Source: Osedax fenrisi
Taxonomy: Eukaryota; Annelida; Polychaeta; Sabellida; Siboglinidae
Direction of reading: 5' to 3'
DNA length: 64,000 nt
NCBI GenBank assembly: GCA_964019155.1
Contig: OZ025240.1
Span: 25,854,536 to 25,918,535, forward strand
The stretch's first letter is position 1; each line of letters starts with the position of its first letter. Positions 1 to 12,392 of this stretch are shown here, piece by piece. The notes beneath the pieces were generated by a model, which worked only from the letters and a program-made list of their open reading frames with translations, searched no databases and had not been told where the DNA came from. Position numbers and translations under genes: made by a program.

Positions 1-318
1 TATTATCTCGGCTCGGTCATCCTACTTCTGATCATACCACAATAGTTTTATTTTATGAGATTTTGTTAGGGTCGTTTCCCCGACATAAGCTATTCAACTC
101 TAGTACGACCACTGACCATTGGTCAGGATCCACTGTATATACACTCCACGGTATAGACACTCCACTGTATAGACACTCCATCGTACACACACACACCTGT
201 ACTAATATCCACTTATAACCGGACACACCTGACTCATCTAAACGTAATGTATTATTATATTACAAAACGTTATATATTCCAAATTTCAATATATATATAT
301 ATAAATAAATACATATAT
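1..318. other. Intergenic, no gene seen
   Basis: A/T-rich sequence with a few near-repeats of the type ACTCCAC/TATAGACACTCC around 140-190 and a short (TA)n run near 288-302. I see no open frame with coding character on either strand. Confidence 0.5.
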
Positions 319-1691
319 TTACCTTACCTTACCAGGTCGAGCTTGCTCGGCATTCATTAACACGTAACTTCCATTTATCTCTATCATTCATCGCATTCAT
401 CAGTTCGTCTACATCACATTCGGTATCGTCGACGAGTTGATCTACAAAAGTTTTTGCTGGACGTCCACGGGAGCGTTTACCATGTTTAGGTAACCAGAGA
501 TGAACGTCACAAATCAGCTCTTTGTTGCTCCTCCAACAATGTCCTGTGAATCTAAGTCTTTGTTCACGGATCGAAGAAGTTACTTTTGGAGTTTTGCCAT
601 AGAGTTCTTTATTGGTAAGATGGTCTTTCCATGATACGTTCAGAGCGGCCCGTAGCATGCGAGTGTAGGCTCCGTCGATTTTTTTTTCCAATTTTGTTGT
701 TAAAGTCCATGTAATTGCTCCATATACAAAAACAGATTCTACCGTTGCTCTCAAGAAGTTTCTTTTCAGATTTTTAGATAACTTTGAATTCCATATGTTG
801 TTCATTTGGTTTAGTGCGGCCCAGGCTTTTCCTATTCTGACATTTATATCATGCTCTGTGGATGCTATAAAACTACCAAGGTATTTAAAGTCTTGGGTTT
901 TCTTGATATTTTCTACATTCTGGGTTTTAATCATATCTGTTGAATTCTGATTGTATGCCATGTATTCTGTTTTAGCGACATTAATATGAAGTCCGATTTC
1001 TTTTGCAGTTTTTTCTAGACTATTTAGTAAGATATTGGCTTCTTTTACGTTATTGGTGGTGATTGCAATATCATCTGCATAGTCTACATCTGTTATAGTG
1101 AATGCGGGGTATCTTGAGCTCTTTCTTTCTGTGAGAGTTAATCCATATTGTGAGTTATTATCAATCGATGTTCTCATTATGTAGTCTAAACAGATAATAA
1201 ATAGATATGGTGCTAAGGTATCTCCTTGCAGAACTCCTGTGGTAATATCGAAGAAAGGGGTATCTCCATATGGTGATCTGACCATTGCGCGAGTGTTTGT
1301 ATATAGTATCATTATTGCGTTGATCGTTTCTTTTGGTATACCATATGCTGATAGAATATATTTTAATTTTAATCTGTCGATTGAATCGAACGCTTTCGAA
1401 AAATCAATAAATAGAAGTATAGCAGGTACATTTTTCGATTTTACTCCTTCAATTAAACGACGAATGGTTAATATTTGCCCAGTTGTTGATCGATTTGTTC
1501 TAAATCCGTTTTGGTTTTTTCTAAGGATATCTTCTATCTTGGGTCTTATTCTATTTAATAACATCAGATTGTATATTTTCGAAGTTATTGGTGTAAGAGT
1601 AATACCTCTATAATTCTTTGTCAAAGCTAGATTTCCTTTTTTTGGAAATGGTAATAAACAACCTTCGTTCCATCTTTTTATTGGATCTTGA

Positions 1692-1712
<21 letters not shown>
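319..1712 (-). mobile_element. LINE (non-LTR retrotransposon) copy A, 5'-truncated, reverse transcriptase domain
   Basis: Minus-strand open frame from about 1712 down to the stop at 329. It carries reverse transcriptase motifs in order: NYRGITL near the start, GFRTNRSTT, the catalytic FIDFSKAFD, GVLQGDTLAP and the YADD box (DVDYADD). The C-terminal tail has a GRPAKTFVDQL-type motif, then DRDKW near the end. The frame is already open upstream of the first Met (reading PFPKKGN) and runs into a (TA)n array, so the endonuclease half is missing. Below the stop lie GGTAA units (read TTACC on the plus strand at 321-333), a simple-repeat 3' tail. The polymerase core looks intact. I cannot fix the LINE clade by eye. 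Confidence 0.88.
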
Positions 1713-2460
<748 letters not shown>

Positions 2461-2725
2461 ATACTCAGAGTTGGCTTAAAAGTCTAGATGAATGAAAAAG
2501 CAAAAGCTTGTCTGGTCATTCACCTATTTACAAAATTACGAGAAGTATATTAGTAAACGATAATATATAATTAAAATATATATATAAAAATATATAAAAA
2601 TATAATATGTTATTAAAAATGTATTACATAAAGTTTATATAATATAAAATATTACAAACAATCAATCTATAATACTATTAAATTAAATATAAATATAAAT
2701 ATATATATATAAATATATATATATA

Positions 2726-2760
<35 letters not shown>

Positions 2761-3408
2761 TATTATTACTATTTTACATTAAAGTATGGTAACATTGATT
2801 AACATGATTAAGATGTGTTTATCATTGAATTACATATTTAATTTTAATCGTTTCACCTATATTTCTATTCTAGTATACTATAGTATATATGCGTATACAT
2901 TTGTTTCCCAGCAACGAACATACCCAGAGTAAATTAGCCATGACTACCTATATATTGTGTGTGTGTTACTTATACGTATACTATAGTATATACTATACAT
3001 ACTATACTATTGTATACCCATGTATGGTACGAGTAGGTGCGTATCCTATATTTACTTTCGAGTACTAGTAATATTACACTATAGGGTAAATACTCTACTT
3101 CCCCGTTACACAATAGTGATATAGAATATGTTACATTACGTTACTTTGTTGTGTTCTTAAATACTCGATATGGCGGAATATAGAGGTAATGGCGGTATAC
3201 CGGGGGTGTGGCTGCTAGCGCGAGGTATTAGTATACTATACGTGTGGGGGAGGGGGTAGGCGGATAGTGGGGGTAGGGTGAGGGAGAGTGGGGGTGGTCT
3301 GAGGTTAACAGAGAGAAAATAACACGGCGGGATACATTCGCTGGCTTTTTATGTGGGTTTTGATATATTACAGGCTATTATAGCACGTGTATATAACGAA
3401 TATATCAT

Positions 3409-3445
<37 letters not shown>

Positions 3446-4949
3446 TATAATAACTTGTATATATAGAATATATACTATATAATAGAATAAAATGCATATG
3501 AATATTCAATAGTGCTTAATAATTAGAAATAAACCCATGTAATTTGATAATGTTATACTTTATGACCTATAGGTATACTGCATGACCTACTTTATGACCT
3601 ACTGTATGCTTTTTAATATAAGCATATCAAAGCAATATATTTATAATTTAAAAAGTACCTATAGGTACTTATATATATATATATATATTTATATATATAA
3701 CAATTGTTATTAAGAACTTAAGTTATATATATATTATTGGTAAACGATGACAATTGTATCATAATATTAATCGAACGGATCAATCTGTGGAACTTCAATA
3801 CATCGTAAATTGTGTAAATAAATAGTGAGATATAATCTTCTAAAATTATGTGTGTAATAGATATTACATAATAATGTGTATTATATGTTAAACAGATGTA
3901 TGTTAATAATGTATAGTTAAGGCGCTTATAGTTAATGTTGAATGATATATTATCATATACGATATATACATCATTTTAAAATTAATGAATTTTATTTTAA
4001 TATATTAAAGTAAAATAATTATTGAAAAAATTAAACGAAAGCTTCCCATCTAAGTATTCACTATTTCCGAAGTGAAATGTTCATCTAGTTTGTGCCAGTC
4101 TCCGATGTACAGAATGTGTACAATGTGTACTATGTAGACAATGTTCATAATGTGTACAATGTGTACTATGTAGACAATGTTCATAATGTTTACTATACAT
4201 GCCTACACATCTGATAAGTCGTCTTCTGTTCTCAATACGAAGATATATCTTTAACAATACGAAGATGTAGTATACACACCATCTCGTATATTCCCGTGTA
4301 TTCCCGTAGTAGAGTGTTCACGTGATTTAGTGTTAATTGTGTATCAGCAAGGTCATGTACATTGAAATGTCCTTGGTATCAGTGACTAGGTATTCTATAA
4401 ATGTGATATCTACGGAAAGAGTATGTATATTAGCTAGTTTATAGTATACTTTACGTACTATATACTCTACGTGCTACTAATATTTACACTATATAATCTA
4501 TTATATATATATATATGTGTATATAGATAATACATACTATATATATATGTGTATATATTACACATAGATATATAGTATGTATTATATATAGATATCTATA
4601 TAGATGCTATAGTGTATACATTAGTAACACGTAGATATTGCACAAGTACACTAGTGGAGTAACGTAGCAGTAAGTTACGCGGTATGTATGTAAGTTGAAT
4701 ACCTTCACAGCGAATGTATGTACCTACATGTCACGTGTTCGAGTATTCGGGTGTAGTAAGTACTACTTACTGGAGTACTTAGTGAGTATACGCAACTCTA
4801 AACTCTAAACTAAACCACGTGGTATTTATTAACGCATTATACCGAGCGACGAGTGGACCGATACCTCACGGTTCACACATATATGTGCGTGTGTGTGTGT
4901 GTGAACATTAGTGTATGTGGGTGTGTGGGTGTGGGTGTTTATATACTAT
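2461..4949. other. Intergenic A/T-rich DNA, no gene seen
   Basis: No coding segment with usable splice borders was found. There are short TA runs (2700-2760, 3415-3443, 3670-3688), a 40-bp direct duplication around 4108-4190 (GTGTACAATGTGTACTATGT twice) and a G-rich patch at 3240-3300. The patch is not repetitive enough to class. Confidence 0.4.
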
Positions 4950-5127
4950 TGATGTAAATGATGCCGAGCTTTTTAATGTCGAGCCGAGACTTTCATTTTC
5001 GGAAAAAACGAGCCTGAGCCGAGTAGAAATTAGAGACTCTAACCAAATGAGCCCGAGCCAAGTAGATACTTTAGGTAACTGCTACTGAGACTGCATCTAT
5101 GCTTTAGATTTGAGCATCATTTACATC
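4950..5127. mobile_element. Small MITE-like element with 15-bp terminal inverted repeats
   Basis: TGATGTAAATGATGC at 4950-4964 is mirrored exactly by GCATCATTTACATCA at 5113-5127. The 178-bp unit between is richer in G+C than its surroundings and has no open frame. It fits a non-autonomous DNA element. The superfamily is not recognisable. Confidence 0.55.
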
Positions 5128-5480
5128 ACCCTATAGGGTGCTATAGCATATACATATATATACATATAGAATATATAATAGTATACACACACTTACAGTA
5201 TATCCGGGTTTAAAACAGACTACCCCGACACATATAAATCAAGTAGTGAAAAATTAAATAGCATCATTACCTGATAACGAGAGCTATCTAATTAGAGAAC
5301 AGTTTGTATTTATTATTAAAGTTCACTATTATATATTAAAATGCAAGAGAATACATGTGAAATGTATTGTAAAATTAATATGTATGTGTACAGTACTATA
5401 GTATTGTCTATTCCTGTTGAATATATGTGAATATGAGTAGTTAACCTATAGGTGAATATATTATAGTGGTATACTTTCAT
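5128..5480. other. Intergenic, no gene seen
   Basis: Low-complexity A/T-rich sequence without a supported feature. Confidence 0.35.
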
Positions 5481-5553
<73 letters not shown>

Positions 5554-6815
5554 CTTATGTCGAACTCCCGTTCGACCCTTCTTTACAATTTTCTTCCAAT
5601 CATCACGAATCATCATAACATTACGTATTTCATTCACATCATCTAGTCCAGTATCCTTTTTTAAATTATCAATGTACGTCACAGATTTTCTTCCTCTGTT
5701 GCTTTTTCCAGACGTTGGTTGCCATAAAATCAGATCATGAGCTACTTCATCGTCGTGACGGATGCAGTGACCTGCTATTCGCAGACGACGAGTAGTTATA
5801 ACATCGGTAATTTTTGGTAGTTCTTTATAGAGTTCAACATTTGTTATAGGTCTCTCCTATGGTCTCTCCATGATACATTCAGAATCATTCTTAATAACCT
5901 TGTATAGCATCCATTTATTCTCCGTTCAAGTGATTTGTCGATCGTCCAAGTCTCACTGCCATATAGTAGGATACTTTCAATAGTGGCTTGAAAAGTCCTA
6001 ATCTTTAGTTTTCTTTTTAACTTGGAATTCCAGAGTTTTTTCAACTTGTGACATGCCTGCCAAGCTAGTGCCTTTCGGATCTCAAAGTCTTTTGATGAGC
6101 TACTCATCCATGCACCCAAGTATTTAAAGTTATTTACTACTTTAATATCTTCATTTAGTAATGAGTGGATATTTATTGGTTCACTTTGAGAAAAAGCCAT
6201 TATTTCAGTTTTTCTTGAGTTTATTTTTAAACCTAATTTTAAAGCTTGGGTTTCTACATTTGATAGTAAGTCTTGAGCCTGCTCAATATCTTGTGATATT
6301 AAAGCAATATCATCTGCATAGCTTAGATCTGTAATCACTTTTGCAGGTACCCTACGACTCTGTTTCCTAGTTAGTTCAAAACCAAGATCTAACTGTTTTC
6401 CTTTCACAGCCATTCGCATTGCATAGTCAAGCACTATTATAAAGGGGGCCAGCGTATCACCTTGTAGAACTCCAGTAGTTATATTAAACGATTTGGTTTC
6501 TCCATCAGGTGTTAGTACTTTCGCTTTGGTTCCTTTGTATAATGTTTCTATTGCTTCTACGATAATAGTGGGAATTCCGTAAGCCAAGAGTATTTTGAAC
6601 ATATTATTTCTATTTATATTATCGAAAGCTTTCTTAAAGTCAACAAAAGTAATGATTGCTTTTAGATTCTTTTCTTTGATACCTTCTATTAATCTTCGCA
6701 GTGCTAGTATATGGGTAGTAGTTGATCTTCTGGGACGGAAACCATTTTGGTTATGCCGGAGAAGGGGATCTATAATTGGCTGAATTCTATTAAGTATCAT
6801 CTTATTAGTTATTTT
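5481..6815 (-). mobile_element. LINE copy B, truncated at both ends, frameshifted
   Basis: Second member of the same family as copy A, about 1.3 kb. The minus-strand frame 6800-5844 has GFRPRRSTT, FVDFKKAFD, GVLQGDTLAP and SYADD. A few residues are lost after LAP relative to copy A. Near 5850-5875 the unit GGTCTCTCC occurs twice in tandem and the frame is lost; homology resumes in another frame (5682-5570, containing DDWKKIVKK). The 5' end meets a (TA)n array at about 6816 and the 3' end meets another at 5552-5481, so no tail repeat is left. Inactive relic. Confidence 0.85.
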
Positions 6816-6835
6816 TATATATATATATATATATA

Positions 6836-6877
<42 letters not shown>

Positions 6878-6943
6878 ATACATATTATGTATGTATATAT
6901 ATATATATACCTTTATATATACACATCCTAGGTTAGGGAACAC

Positions 6944-7010
<67 letters not shown>
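6816..7010. repeat. (TA)n arrays between LINE copy B and the glutamate receptor exons
   Basis: TA runs at about 6816-6873, 6893-6910 and 6946-6998, the last followed by (TG)n to 7011. Confidence 0.85.
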
Positions 7011-7012
<2 letters not shown>

Positions 7013-7046
7013 CACATCCTGTAATGATATTTGTTATTCTTTGTAG

Positions 7047-7256
7047 TTCTACTATGCGAAAATATTCAAGATAGACAAATATTGCGAATACAAACGAGAC
7101 TGGTTCGTACAACACAGCCTCCCACTATCGGGTACATCCGGTATACTTACGATCACATCGCCCCCTATAGGAGAAACCCTATGTCGATATAACGAGTAAC
7201 GGATTCGCTTACTCGAATAGCCGGTACGAGGGATTCATCGTTGACGTCATCGAGAG
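7047..7256 (+). CDS. iGluR-like exon: start of S1, frameshifted
   Basis: Acceptor TTCTTTGTAG ends at 7046. The frame from 7047 is open and reaches GILTITSPPI, which resembles the first beta strand of the ligand-binding domain. The next expected residues (EKPYVDIT) lie one base out of frame from 7171 on. A splice reading would use CCCCTATAG at 7161-7170 as an acceptor, but the visible donors imply an intron of only 30-60 bp. The part 7171-7256 (EKPYV to VIER) ends at donor AG/GTAAAT in phase 2 and joins exon 8957 as an Arg codon. Confidence 0.7.
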
Positions 7257-8893
7257 GTAAATATCACGTGATGTATATACTACTGTAGTATACTATAGTA
7301 GTAGTAGATTAAAACTTTAGTTGTAAAGTAAACATAAGCATTACTATAGTAAGTTATAATTCTATTATACATATATACAATACAATTCGCGTATAAGGAA
7401 TGCTGTTGTAAATTTTAATTGACAATTTAGTTGTATAGTAAACATAAGAATTACTATAGTAAGTTATAATTATATTATAAATATATATATATATATACAA
7501 TACAATTCGCGTATAATGAATGCTGTTGTACCTACATAAATATGATTAATTATTAGACATTTCCCCTCACGGCGTGTAGAAGGATATAACTCGCGTTTTT
7601 ATAAAAGTAACAGATACCGTATATATTTATATACACATGAATATATTCAAAAGAATATATTACTTTCATTTATACTACTGTATTAATGGTATTACTATCT
7701 TGTAATATATTAAATATTGAGTTACCACCTCTGGTGTATGTGGTCGAGACTCACTGACAACATCCGCTTAACTCGGAGCATTATTTACAATCAAATACAT
7801 CCAATTAGAGCGACATCGCTTTGAAACGGTACCGATTCCAAATATATATTATATTTATTTATAAATGAATCTATATATCAATATTACTTATACGAATACA
7901 TATTCACAAGTAAATACTATCAATCACTAAGTTTCGTTAACTTTTCCCAGCAGAACCCAATAGAAGTTATATCTTCGTGTGTGGTATTTATTACTGATAT
8001 TATTGAATCACTATAAATATGATATTTGTTATATCATATCCGCTTCGCTGTTTTAAATCGAGTGATGTATTCTAGTATATCATCAACGATCTACTTTTGA
8101 TTACGTAAGAATGTTAACCTATATAGGTGTTATGAGTTATTCGATTGATACCACACTCGATTATGATTATAGTTACATCCGTACGTAATCAAGAGTAGAT
8201 CGTTGGTGATATATTATCACTCGATTTAAAACAGCGAAGCGGATATGATACAACAAATATAATATTTATAGTGATTCAATACTTTCTGTAATAAGTAATA
8301 AATGTACTCACGAGTACTCTTGAGTAGAATACATGTAGCGAGGTGCACCTCGTTACACTTAGAGGATATACTCAAATGTAACTACTAATATAATGAATTT
8401 CTATAATAATGAAGTCCTATAAAATGGAGTGTAAGCTTTACTTATGTTAAGTTTTTACTTGTGTTAACTTGGCGTATATAATTTAACAATATAATTGCGT
8501 ATAACATAGTAATTCAAATATAGATTTTGAAAGCAAAAAATATATTGATAATAGTGAAATATAATGTACTAAAAAGTAGTATAACACAGTATGTATAAAT
8601 ATACATATTTTATACATAATATTTAATAAATATTATATTAAATATTTCTATTCATATTAAAAATATTTAAATAAATTATGCATAATATATATATATACAT
8701 GTATTATGTATAGTATATACCGTATATAAGCCATCGATATAAAGAAAGTTTTTCTGTATATCGATGATATAAGCATTATTCTTTATGTTATTAAAATAGA
8801 CCGTAAACATATATGTTTATATAATTATATATGTTATAAAATATAATGTAATATAATTTCATAAATATAAAATTAATATTTATATAATTTTAG

Positions 8894-8933
<40 letters not shown>

Positions 8934-9275
8934 CAAATATTAAATAATCATTGTAGAATATCTGAAATACTAGAGATAGAATACGAGATCAAGTTAGCGT
9001 TTGACAATACAATAGGTGAGAGGTCAGATACTGACCAAACGGTCACATGGTCAGGCATGATGGGAGACCTCCTTAACGAGGTTACTATATTGCAATACTA
9101 TTATTTCAATAGTAGTTAATTCTTACGATCGTAACTCGAGTTATTCAGGCATGATTTAAATAATAGTTCAACTTAAACACTACAACCTAAACTCAATACA
9201 TTGCGTATACGTACTATCCTATAGGATGTAATTATATTCATAAATATCTTAATATTTATTTATAATATGTATATG

Positions 9276-9315
<40 letters not shown>

Positions 9316-10198
9316 AAATTAATAATAACAATATATAATAATGACGACAATTATTGTAAACAGGAAGTAGATATATTAGCTACGACCCTGACGCCAACAG
9401 CGGACAAAGAAAGTTATGTAGATTTCTCTGATGGTTTCCTCTTTGTTAAAAGTAGGGCAATCATGAAGGTTATTATCTAAGAACGACGTCAACATCATCT
9501 TCATCATTAGGAATAATAAACTTTCTTATCAGCAGCATTACTAATATCATCATCATCATTATCAGCATCTGTGACAATAGTCAGCTTCAGTTGTATCGTC
9601 ACTATCTTCTTCTTCGTTATCATTCTTATCAGTATGCTGATGATAATCACTACCATCATCATCTTCATTACCTATTGATACTGATACATATAATACTGTA
9701 GCTAGGCTTATTTAACTATACACTTGCATTACATTATAATGTCTATAGATATCGAGGAATTCGAGTTATCGTGTGATCACTTCACCAGAAGAGCTATTCG
9801 ACTCCCCCTATAGATACGGGATAGTGTTGACAAGTATCACAGACATGTTCATGAGCGAGACCAGTCAACTACGTTATAAAATGGTTATCTATATATGTGA
9901 TTAATGATAATAAACTCCACAAATATTGATTATTATAAACACATGGTGATAATAGTATATAATAAAAAATAAAAAACAAAAGTAATATGTTAGTGTATTT
10001 AATTATTTGTTATACTACTGTCTATATTTAGATATAGATATATACACTGGTGTATTGTATGAGTATTAAACTTTAATATACATTTGATAAAAATGCGCAA
10101 TAAAATAAACAATATATTGTTTATATGTATAAAAAAACATATATATAACATTGATCTGACATTAATATTAACCCGACCCTTAAATAACAAAAGTAACG

Positions 10199-10236
<38 letters not shown>

Positions 10237-10349
10237 TTACATATGTAATAAAAATCAGTTCCTTCATTCCCTGTATATATATATTATTAATTTTCCCTAA
10301 ATAAAATAGGTTTTATTATGAGAACAAGTCAATTTACTGTTATGAACTA

Positions 10350-10403
<54 letters not shown>

Positions 10404-12392
10404 CGTAATATTACGTATATACTCAACGTAATACCTAGGTTGTATTCATACGGTAAATATCTACAACGACAAAGCGTCGCACATTTCTTATTCCTATTTC
10501 TGACATGACACTATGATAAGGTGATCGTATATTTTAATCTGCGATGATTTCATCATACAGTTTCAAGTATGCAACTATTTTATGTATTGTTAACACGCCC
10601 CTCGTGATAAAAATATGTAGGGGAAAGTAACCGAATACGGACAGTAACCGAATACGGACAGTGCCCGAATACAGACACTCCCGGCATCTCAAAAACCATA
10701 AATCCTACAAAAAAATATTTAATGGTTCAAAAATTCATAATTATATAAATAGTCTAAATAAGTATTTTTTTAATTTTGAATTATTAACATAGAGCTGATA
10801 TATCCAATAAACTAATTTTTTTATTACGTTTTTAAATTTATGAAAAAAAATTTCAACTTTAAACCTTCTCAAGAATATACAAATGTATCGATATAAATAT
10901 ACCAATATATTATTAAAAACCAAAATATTTAAAAAATTATATATATAATTTCTATATTTGTTATCAAATATTCATTAAGTTATAAGCATATATCTAGATG
11001 TCATATAAGTCCCTAATACGGACACTCTAGATGTCTTAATACGGACACCATATAACCAATCATCGCGCAGCGTATGAATTATTCTGATTTTCATAAAAAT
11101 CACGTGTGTTATAATATTAATACCACCAATAAATATAAATCAAACATTTGTATTATTAAGATACTTAAATTGTATTATTAATTAAAAAAATACTAAAAAT
11201 AAATAAATGATTAACTAATTAAATTAGAATAAATTGTTCATAAAATTAATTGTAAATAATGTAATTGTAATTTGTCTGATTGATTCATCAATAATATATA
11301 GTTTATCTAGTGGTACATATAGGGTGTCCGTATTATAACCCAGGGTGTACGTATTCGGACATGGGTACCGAATACGGAAAACCTCGTTATCTATGGAATT
11401 AAAAGATTAACTCAAATTTTAAAATCACAATAATATCTATAATCATATAATATTAATATATTGTAATTTTTGAATAAAAATAATGAGTCATACAATTTTA
11501 AGACCATGTATCGTTAAAGTGTCCGTATTAGGTTACTTTCCCCTAACATGCATAGAACATGGAAAACTAACACAATAATATAACGTGTTTAGATGTACAC
11601 GAAGATATTCCAGTTTTGGCCTACCGCCAACGTGTATTCGTTACAAGAGGGAATCCAGAACGTTCGCCGCAACCCGGATGTAGCGTTGATCATAGACTCC
11701 GACAGGGCGCGCTACCTGTCCTACCAGGAACCTTGTGACCTCTACACGAGTGACGAGTTCCTCAGACGAAGGTCGTACGCGTTCGCCATGAGGAAGGGCA
11801 GTCCACTAATCGTTAGTTACGTCATCGTCGGCATTAGTCTATCATATCACGTGGTGTCACGTGACGCGTGGAGTTGTCCTTCAACCGTATGTACTATTAT
11901 ATAATATCGTATAATATCTCATAACAGTCTATTATATTATTATCGCATCGACGAAATATTATTAAATACAAATAATTTATTAAAAATAATATAAAGTATA
12001 TAATCATAATTTCAAAAATATCAAAAATAATGCTACTTTACCTTAGAATTTAGCTACGGAGTGTGCGTAATATGTTTATCAAATAAATAAATCACAAGTA
12101 TTTTGATACAAATATTAATATATTATATTAATACGTATATTCAATAATATAGAGAAAAATAAACCACGCCCTAAAAGAGATGCGTCAATCCAAGTATCTG
12201 GACCAACTCCGCAAGAAGTGGTGGACCAATCAGTGCAGACGTCGTAGGAAGACGACCAAGACATCGGGGAGGATGCACCCCACCCAGTTTCCGTGGAGAA
12301 GTGCCACTAGTGTTATGAACGGTTCGGCACGTGATCGCTTCACCAGCGCCGTTTACTATGTGATCATATTTTTATTATTTATTCGTTATTAA
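7047..12392 (+). CDS. Ionotropic glutamate receptor-like gene (ligand-binding domain; no pore exons seen; possible pseudogene)
   Basis: Six exons read as one ligand-binding domain: 7047-7256 (with an apparent 1-nt frameshift at 7167-7173), 8957-9080, 9364-9468, 9749-9883, 11593-11811 and 12153-12392. Phases agree across all junctions (2 then 0,0,0,0). S1 landmarks are EKPYV, RYEGFIVDVI, YEIKLAF, WSGMMGDLL, VDILATTLTPT and YVDFS. S2 landmarks are VITSPEEL, EGIQNV, ALIIDS, EPCDL, YAFAMRKGSPL and KYLDQLRKKWW. Two things are odd. Only 280 bp separate the end of S1 from the start of S2, with no M1-pore-M3 sequence there. The arginine that binds the ligand alpha-carboxylate in the TIxxxR motif is a lysine. 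No amino-terminal domain exon was found upstream, where LINEs lie. The family assignment is secure; function as a channel is doubtful. Confidence 0.82.
7319..7530. repeat. Direct duplication, about 105 bp
   Basis: TTAGTTGTAAAGTAAACATA... (7319-7410) is repeated with few changes at 7427-7530, including CAATACAATTCGCGTATAA and GAATGCTGTTGTA. It lies in an intron of the iGluR-like gene. Confidence 0.8.
7984..8305. mobile_element. Long hairpin (foldback/MITE-like) element
   Basis: About 120-bp arms in inverted orientation. The left arm (7984-8107) holds ATCATATCCGCTTCGCTG and CGATCTACTTTTGATTACG. The right arm (8185-8305) holds the reverse complement, CGTAATCAAGAGTAGATCG to CAGCGAAGCGGATATGAT. 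The arms are nearly identical with a spacer of about 75 bp. No coding potential. It lies in the intron 7257-8956. Confidence 0.8.
8726..8767. repeat. Short hairpin with the CATCGATATAAAGAAAG motif
   Basis: CATCGATATAAAGAAAG followed by its own reverse end TATATCGATG. It shares the end sequence of the elements at 57110-57597 and 34260-34706 and probably is an internally deleted copy. Confidence 0.5.
8957..9468 (+). CDS. iGluR-like exons 2-3: S1 half of the ligand-binding domain
   Basis: Exon 8957-9080 (acceptor TTGTAG, donor GAG/GTTACT) encodes YEIKLAFDN and TWSGMMGDLLNE. Exon 9364-9468 (acceptor GTAAACAG, donor AAG/GTTATT) encodes EVDILATTLTPTADKESY, then VDFSDGF. These match the beta strands and the TIxxxR..xDFS motif of iGluR S1. 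The Arg position is Lys (ADKES). Both borders are phase 0. Confidence 0.88.
9484..9680. repeat. Degenerate (ATC/TTC)n repeat where pore exons would be expected
   Basis: Interrupted trinucleotide repeat (ATCATC, TTCTTC, ATTATC) filling most of the 280-bp intron between the S1 and S2 exons. Frames through it are hydrophobic by composition (Ile/Phe/Ser) but contain stops and no SYTANL-like M3 motif. Confidence 0.7.
9749..9883 (+). CDS. iGluR-like exon 4: start of S2
   Basis: Acceptor GTCTATAG, donor ATG/GTTATC, 45 codons, phase 0 at both ends. It encodes YRVITSPEELFDSPYRYGIV and ITDMFMSETSQLRYKM. This is the segment that follows M3 in iGluRs (s.eDL...yG....st..fF..s....y). Confidence 0.88.
10618..11545. 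mobile_element. Inverted-repeat element 1 of the AGGGGAAAGT family
   Basis: Left end TAGGGGAAAGTAACCGAATA continues as CGGACA. The right end reads TGTCCGTATTAGGTTACTTT then CCCCTA, its near-perfect reverse complement. The terminal motif recurs inside (11008-11055 and 11320-11380, AATACGGACAC in both orientations), so the element is built of several inverted copies. There is no transposase frame. It lies in the iGluR-like intron 9884-11592. Confidence 0.7.
11593..11811 (+). CDS. iGluR-like exon 5: S2 core
   Basis: Acceptor GTGTTTAG, donor ATC/GTTAGT, 73 codons, phase 0. Contains EGIQNV, ALIIDSDRARYLSYQEPCDL and RRRSYAFAMRKGSPLI. The Asp in IIDS occupies the position of the ligand-amine-binding acid (Glu in AMPA/kainate types, Asp in NMDA types). 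Confidence 0.9.
12153..12392 (+). CDS. iGluR-like exon 6: end of S2 and M4-like segment
   Basis: Acceptor AATATAG gives RKINHALKEMRQSKYLDQL, then RKKWWTNQC, the standard last helix and cysteine of S2. After an Arg-rich stretch the frame reads RFTSAVYYVIIFLLFIRY and stops at 12390-12392. This resembles iGluR M4 (f.GvFyvL..G) but is short. A donor in TAT/GTGATC could prolong it. The upstream ATG at 12180 is internal, not a start. Confidence 0.8.
   Translation, partial: RKINHALKEMRQSKYLDQLRKKWWTNQCRRRRKTTKTSGRMHPTQFPWRSATSVMNGSARDRFTSAVYYVIIFLLFIRY

Noticed and set aside
9484..9680. Hydrophobic frame as a possible M1-M3 of the iGluR
   Set aside because: Composition is explained by ATC/TTC repeats, stops interrupt continuity with S1, and no pore or SYTANL motif is present.
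12180..12392. Separate small gene starting at ATG 12180
   Set aside because: The codons before this ATG (RKINHALKE) continue the iGluR S2 helix, so the ATG is internal to an exon.
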